Source: Bisporella sp. PMI_857 | Lineage: Eukaryota > Ascomycota > Leotiomycetes > Helotiales > Helotiaceae | Assembly: GCA_021307315.1 (NCBI GenBank) | Contig: JAJSPD010000006.1 | Location: 620,001 to 684,000, forward strand | DNA: 64,000 bases | Direction of reading: 5' to 3' | Shown: positions 60,201 to 64,000 of the stretch, in pieces | Layout of the letters: each line of letters opens with the position of its first letter | Position numbering within the stretch: position 1 is the stretch's first letter | Program-made: the position numbers and the translations under genes | The notes under the pieces: generated by a model | What the model saw: the letters and a program-made list of their open reading frames with translations, nothing else | Database searches by the model: none | Told to the model about the DNA's origin: nothing

Positions 60201-61099
60201 TCGTCGTATAGTCGATGCTATGTACAACGCATGATTTGGTGTTACTGTCATTCGTGCCCGAATGGGAGAGGACGGAGGGTGAGTGGGGGTGTGCAGTCTT
60301 CAATCTTTTAGTAGATGAAATGACACCCTGTGTGACGACAAACAATTCGTTGTGCTGGCGCTTCTTCGAGCGGTTTTCAAGCTTGTCCAGAAGCCTGTCA
60401 AATGCATTTTCCATCCCTTCGCCATAGATCGACGACATGCTAATATCAAGAATGCCTAGCATTGAATATGCTTTATCTTCTCCCCGAGTCGTTTCACGAT
60501 GCTCCATCCATGACATTCGCTCAGTGATACTGAATTCAGATAGAGCACCCCCCTAGAGCTTTAACGGGTATTCTTGTGGTTTCACAGATTTGTTGTTCTA
60601 AAGATTCCTTGTTGCCCAATAGCGAACCTTCTCTAGAGAAAAATTCAACCGATCTGGGAGCAATCAGCTCTTGTAGTGTCCAGCCTCGAGTGAACCACCT
60701 GCTCGTCCGAAATGCCGTTTCCCATAGTAGCGCATGAGTTATATTGTCCATCTCTGATGAAGGACAAGAAACATCTGACAGATAGACGTAGCACTTAGCC
60801 GCTTTCGAGTACCAGCGGAACATGGAATTGATAGCCTCTGTAAGCTCATTACTACTCGCTTTGTCGATGCAGCAACTGTCCACCCAAAAGTATTGTAATC
60901 CATCGCAGCGGGCCCGTTCTCCACAGAACTCTATTTTGTCATAGCCAGCCTTCTCCTTGCCAATGCCATCCGACAGATCTGCAAAGGTGACCTCCTCACT
61001 TCCCCATGTATGCGAAAGTATAGCATATGGAGGGGTGTTTTCGCCGAGGAATTCGGTTAGGCTGAGTTCTCCGTTGTTGTTGTGCGTGAGGAGGCGCAT
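57240..61099 (-). CDS. HET-NACHT-ankyrin NLR-like protein
   Basis: Fungal STAND receptor of the non-self-recognition type. The ATG at 61099 starts a HET domain with its three blocks: PYAILSHTWGSEEV, YFWVDSCCIDKAS plus INSMFRWYSKA, and WFTRGWTLQELIAP. It continues across a one-base break in a G run (60548-60553) to GEDKAYSMLGI and SIYGEGMENAFDRL. NACHT follows: P-loop IKGNPGTGKSTLMK (about 60007-60036), Walker B IFADALDECD (about 59686-59709), SSRHYPTI and the downstream FIHESVRDFL segment after a break near 59030. Ankyrin repeats occupy about 57260-58300: one divergent repeat (SWAAKEGYNAVVRLLLEN) and then about ten near-identical 33-residue units with consensus NALQAASYGGHEAIVKLLLE plus NKADVNAQGGHFG. 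Further breaks occur near 58820 and at 58214-58217. HET is the presumed cell-death effector; the repeats are the presumed sensor. Confidence 0.9.
57290..58250 (-). repeat. Tandem 99-bp ankyrin-coding repeats
   Basis: About ten direct repeats of 99 bp (33 codons), with very high DNA identity apart from a few codon positions: the YGGH/YNSH/YDGC/VKGH cluster, the K/R before LLLE, and the RY/HF/QF/EL pair before the final Gly. One unit (CGCAGCCGTCATATGAAG and neighbours) occurs at about 57421 and again at about 57718, exactly 297 bp apart, so three units were duplicated together. Confidence 0.9.
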
Positions 61100-62736
61100 T
61101 GCTCGACAAAACTGAATGGAAAATGGAAGGATTTTTGAAACATCTGATATCTCTATATGATTGCACTCGAGTTGTGTCGCGAAATGTCAAGGAGGCTGAC
61201 GCCTACTGCGACTCAGCTGAACGACAGCCTTGCGAGAATGGTGGCATGGTTGTGTAAGGCTACAAGCGTGCACAACCATCCATCATCATAATGAAAGGCT
61301 CCATCGCTGGAGGACAAGAGACAGTATGATTGATGCACGATAGTGCTCACCTTATTGCGTTTTTCTGTTAAGGCTGGTGGCTATTGACAAAGCTATGGAA
61401 GGTATTTACAAAAATTTCCAACATGGAGGAATACTGGACGATGTTAGAAGGTCCCAAGGTGTGTATAGCTTCATGTATTCATACCTTGGCAAGGATGATA
61501 TGCTAACTCCAGTCTTAAGCCGTAATAGTACTAGCATAAAGACAATGTGGAGCGATACCCTTAAATCATTGATTGTTTCAATGACGCTAGTTTCGACTTT
61601 TGCTGTATGATATACTTCGGATTAGAAGGCCCATCTTGAATACGTCACAACCCACCATGAACCGAACGAGAGCAAAGCTTTAACTCTCACAACAGCTTGT
61701 CTCAAGGTCCAGAATTTCTCTATTTACCCCTCAGGCAGACTTTATAGTATTGAGAACGACCATATCTCGCATCAACAAAGATCTCCTGATAAGCTAGAGT
61801 GGTGTGCCCGTCTTGCAAAGAATCTAGAACACTACAAGATTGTCGAGATCTACCATCGAAATATACTCTCACGAACCACGTCAAGGAGAGAAGAATCCTC
61901 ACCTCACCTCACCTCAGATCAGAGCATAACACAGTTGAAATTGCGTTCCAACCATACGCAAAGACACTGACATAGCGCGTGCCATCATCAACTCTACAGA
62001 CCATCGATCCCTACACAGCCCTCACCAATACTCTCTCAACTCGTCACTTCATCCTCATCCCCTCCCATGTACTCTTCCAAATTTCAGTAGTTTTCTCCAC
62101 AAGTTCAAAATCCCAAATCAAAACCTTTCCCGAATTAGATAAATGCTACGAGGACTAGCCAGCTCGACCAGAGCCGCGCGAACATGCGGTAGCAAGGTTG
62201 TGTCATACTTGTTAACGCGTTATTCTCTATATCGTACTAACAGAGCGATCACTGCCAGCTCGTGAAGAAAGCAAAAAAAGAAGGAAAAAAGAAAATATTG
62301 TCTTGTATATGGTAGCGAGATCAGCTCTCAGGGCCGCTTTCGTGGAGGTTCTGTGTCGCGTTTGTGCTATCTCGATTTCGGGGTCGACCGTTATTATTAC
62401 ACGCTTGTTATGCCGGTACGATGGATGGATGTTAGGGTGGTGCTATGGGTAGGTTCTTAGCATTTTGTGCTGGCTCTCTTGTATCTTCGTGAATGGCACA
62501 GAGAGCGTCCTGCTTTTGTGACGATAGTCCACGTCTTCTGCGATCACCGTCTTATTTGATGAACCAACGGTGATGAAAACGTACTAATAGAATTGGAGAC
62601 AACTAAATTACATAGAGAATATCCCAAACAGAAACCGCGCCATGCCCTTTTGCAAACCCAGGTATCATCCATAAAAAAGGAAGGCTATGCCTGCGTCTAT
62701 GATGTACCAAACACATAATCTCGTCACGCATCATAT
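61100..62736. other. Intergenic
   Basis: 1.6 kb upstream of the NLR-like gene and downstream of the P4 ATPase. It contains a CCTCACCTCACCTCACCTCA short tandem repeat at about 61898-61917. No gene was recognised. Confidence 0.5.
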
Positions 62737-64000
62737 TTACACATCTCTAACATCGGTCGATATCTTTCTTTTTCCTGTCTCCGGATACCTCGCCCGCAGC
62801 TCGATCGCCTCCGCCTCCGCATCTATGGTATTCCTCTTTTTCGGTTCCCCAAGCGGGTCAGCCGCTCCGTCCATGACCCTCGGCCGATTCAGCAACGCCT
62901 GGATCTCGCCCTCTCTTAGCTCCGCGCTTGATTTCCCGTTCCCGATTTCCAGCTCCGGAGCGGAGTTGCTCCCGCAATCGACGGCCTCTTCGAAGCGACG
63001 GCGGATCACGGGGTCTTTTTGTAGCTCTTGGAAGACGTCTGTGTCGGTGGGCCAGAACGTCTTGCGTATGCTGCTTACCATGAGTTCGAAGAGCGTGAGG
63101 CAAGATAGGATGAGCAAGAGGACGAGCCACCACGTCAGGTCACGGCCATGGTGTGTGACAAAGGCTGAGAGCATTGGGTAGAGGAGGTAATCTTTGTTCG
63201 GCTTGAAAATCACGGATAATACACCTGTCCAAAGCCACCAACCACCGGCTGTGACGAAAAAGCCGACAATCGGGATGATGGTAATATTGTGGAATTCGAG
63301 GATGAGCAGCTTGATGTTGATGAACATGATGGACGCGCTGAAGCCGATCTGGCCCAAGCCAAGAAGGGACCCGTCTTTGTTGAAGATGGCGTTGCCCCAG
63401 AGTTCTTGACCAATGAACCAGATTATCATGGCTTCGCATGTGGCCATGAACATCCATCCAAAATACTTCTTGAAGTTGAATGCCTCGTTGCGTTGTCCTT
63501 GCATATAAAGTTCAGGAACAGCAAGAAGAGTCGTAGCGGATAAATCCTGCTCAAAAAACCAAGCAAATGACTGCAAGGGAGGTGAAGAGTGTATTGAAAA
63601 CTGTGAGTGAGGTCGATTCAAATAGCGAAGTACCAGTGTAGCCACACCATTGTTCATACAGTGCTGTAACCAGATAGAACATCAGCTCCTTCCAAAATGT
63701 GCCGAGGATGTATTTGCCTATCCGGACATAGTTCCATCTTCCGTGCACAAAAAAGAAGCTTTTGCAGAAATCTGAACTGGGCGATCGAGTAATCCGAGAT
63801 CCTAGCAGCTTGAAGCCCTTCCTTTCCGCTGATGCCAACTCCGACATGTGCCTCTTGAATCATGGCAATGTCGTTGGCACCATCGCCAATGGCTAAAGTC
63901 AAAGACTTGTTGACCTTGGTTCTGATAGTCTTTACAAGCCCGGCTTTCTGACTTGGGCTTGCTCGACAGCAGATGACCGAATCAGCGACCACTGCCAAAT
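62737..64000 (-). CDS. P4-type ATPase (phospholipid flippase, Dnf3-like), C-terminal part
   Basis: Flips phospholipids from the outer to the inner leaflet of Golgi or plasma membrane. The 5' end lies beyond 64000. The window starts in the P domain ([15 protein letters not shown]), followed by the hinge motif [20 protein letters not shown] and [19 protein letters not shown]. The membrane half begins [15 protein letters not shown] and has [31 protein letters not shown], then [38 protein letters not shown], and further helices. The cytosolic tail ends STDVRDV at 62737. The TGTSLFE...FNTLFTS and LLAVPELY sequences fit the Dnf3 class better than Dnf1/2. Breaks occur in T runs near 63752 (six T) and near 63550. 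In both places the family sequence resumes immediately in the next frame. Confidence 0.88.

Noticed and set aside
61377..61610. Plus-strand ORF of 77 codons
   Set aside because: No ATG start, no domain and no continuation; treated as intergenic.

Overview
This window is nuclear DNA from a filamentous ascomycete (Pezizomycotina). Evidence: many short introns of about 47-60 bp with GTAAGT-like donors and AG acceptors, family-specific genes such as HET-C and a HET-NACHT-ankyrin protein, and fungal forms of Qcr6, Edc3, Pif1, Scs7/Fah1, Pub1 and a Dnf3-type flippase. A Leotiomycete is a plausible guess from overall gene resemblance, but the sequence alone does not prove it. No tRNA, rRNA, CRISPR, plasmid origin or recognisable transposon was seen.

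Layout. 0-0.3 kb: 3' end of a VWA-domain gene. 1.1-1.9 kb: a possible broken gene. 2.3-5.7 kb: a large unknown minus-strand gene full of frame breaks. 5.7-12.8 kb: gene-poor. 12.8-16.5 kb: minus-strand RBM39/Rsd1-like splicing factor and fatty-acid 2-hydroxylase. 17.4-20.1 kb: HET-C. 20.8-23.1 kb: APH-fold phosphotransferase-like gene with altered catalytic motifs. 23.3-26.4 kb: uncharacterised minus-strand genes, including a nuclear-looking acidic protein. 28.1-30.0 kb: Pub1/TIA-1-like three-RRM protein. 31.0-33.7 kb: Pif1 helicase. 34.5-36.9 kb: Edc3. 37.2-40.3 kb: cytochrome P450 followed by an RraA-family lyase, same strand. 42.6-47.7 kb: WBP2-like GRAM protein, Qcr6, and an SLC49/FLVCR-like MFS transporter. 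47.7-52.6 kb: gene-poor. 52.6-54.9 kb: a small protein with a myristoylation-type start and a small secreted protein. 57.2-61.1 kb: a HET-NACHT-ankyrin NLR-like gene with near-identical repeats. 62.7-64.0 kb: 3' end of a P4 ATPase.

Genes that act in related processes: Pub1 and Edc3 in mRNA fate (stress granule/P-body), RBM39 in splicing, Scs7/Fah1 and the P4 ATPase in membrane lipids, and HET-C and the HET-NACHT-ankyrin protein in non-self recognition. Nothing suggests co-transcription; these are ordinary eukaryotic genes.

A striking property of the whole window is that most long conserved genes carry single-base frame breaks, often in homopolymer runs, while a few (Edc3, WBP2-like, Qcr6, RraA) are intact. 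In the ankyrin array sibling repeats show the break directly (a run of four C where siblings have five). I read this mainly as uncorrected long-read assembly error, so 'broken' genes are annotated as genes with frame breaks rather than confident pseudogenes.
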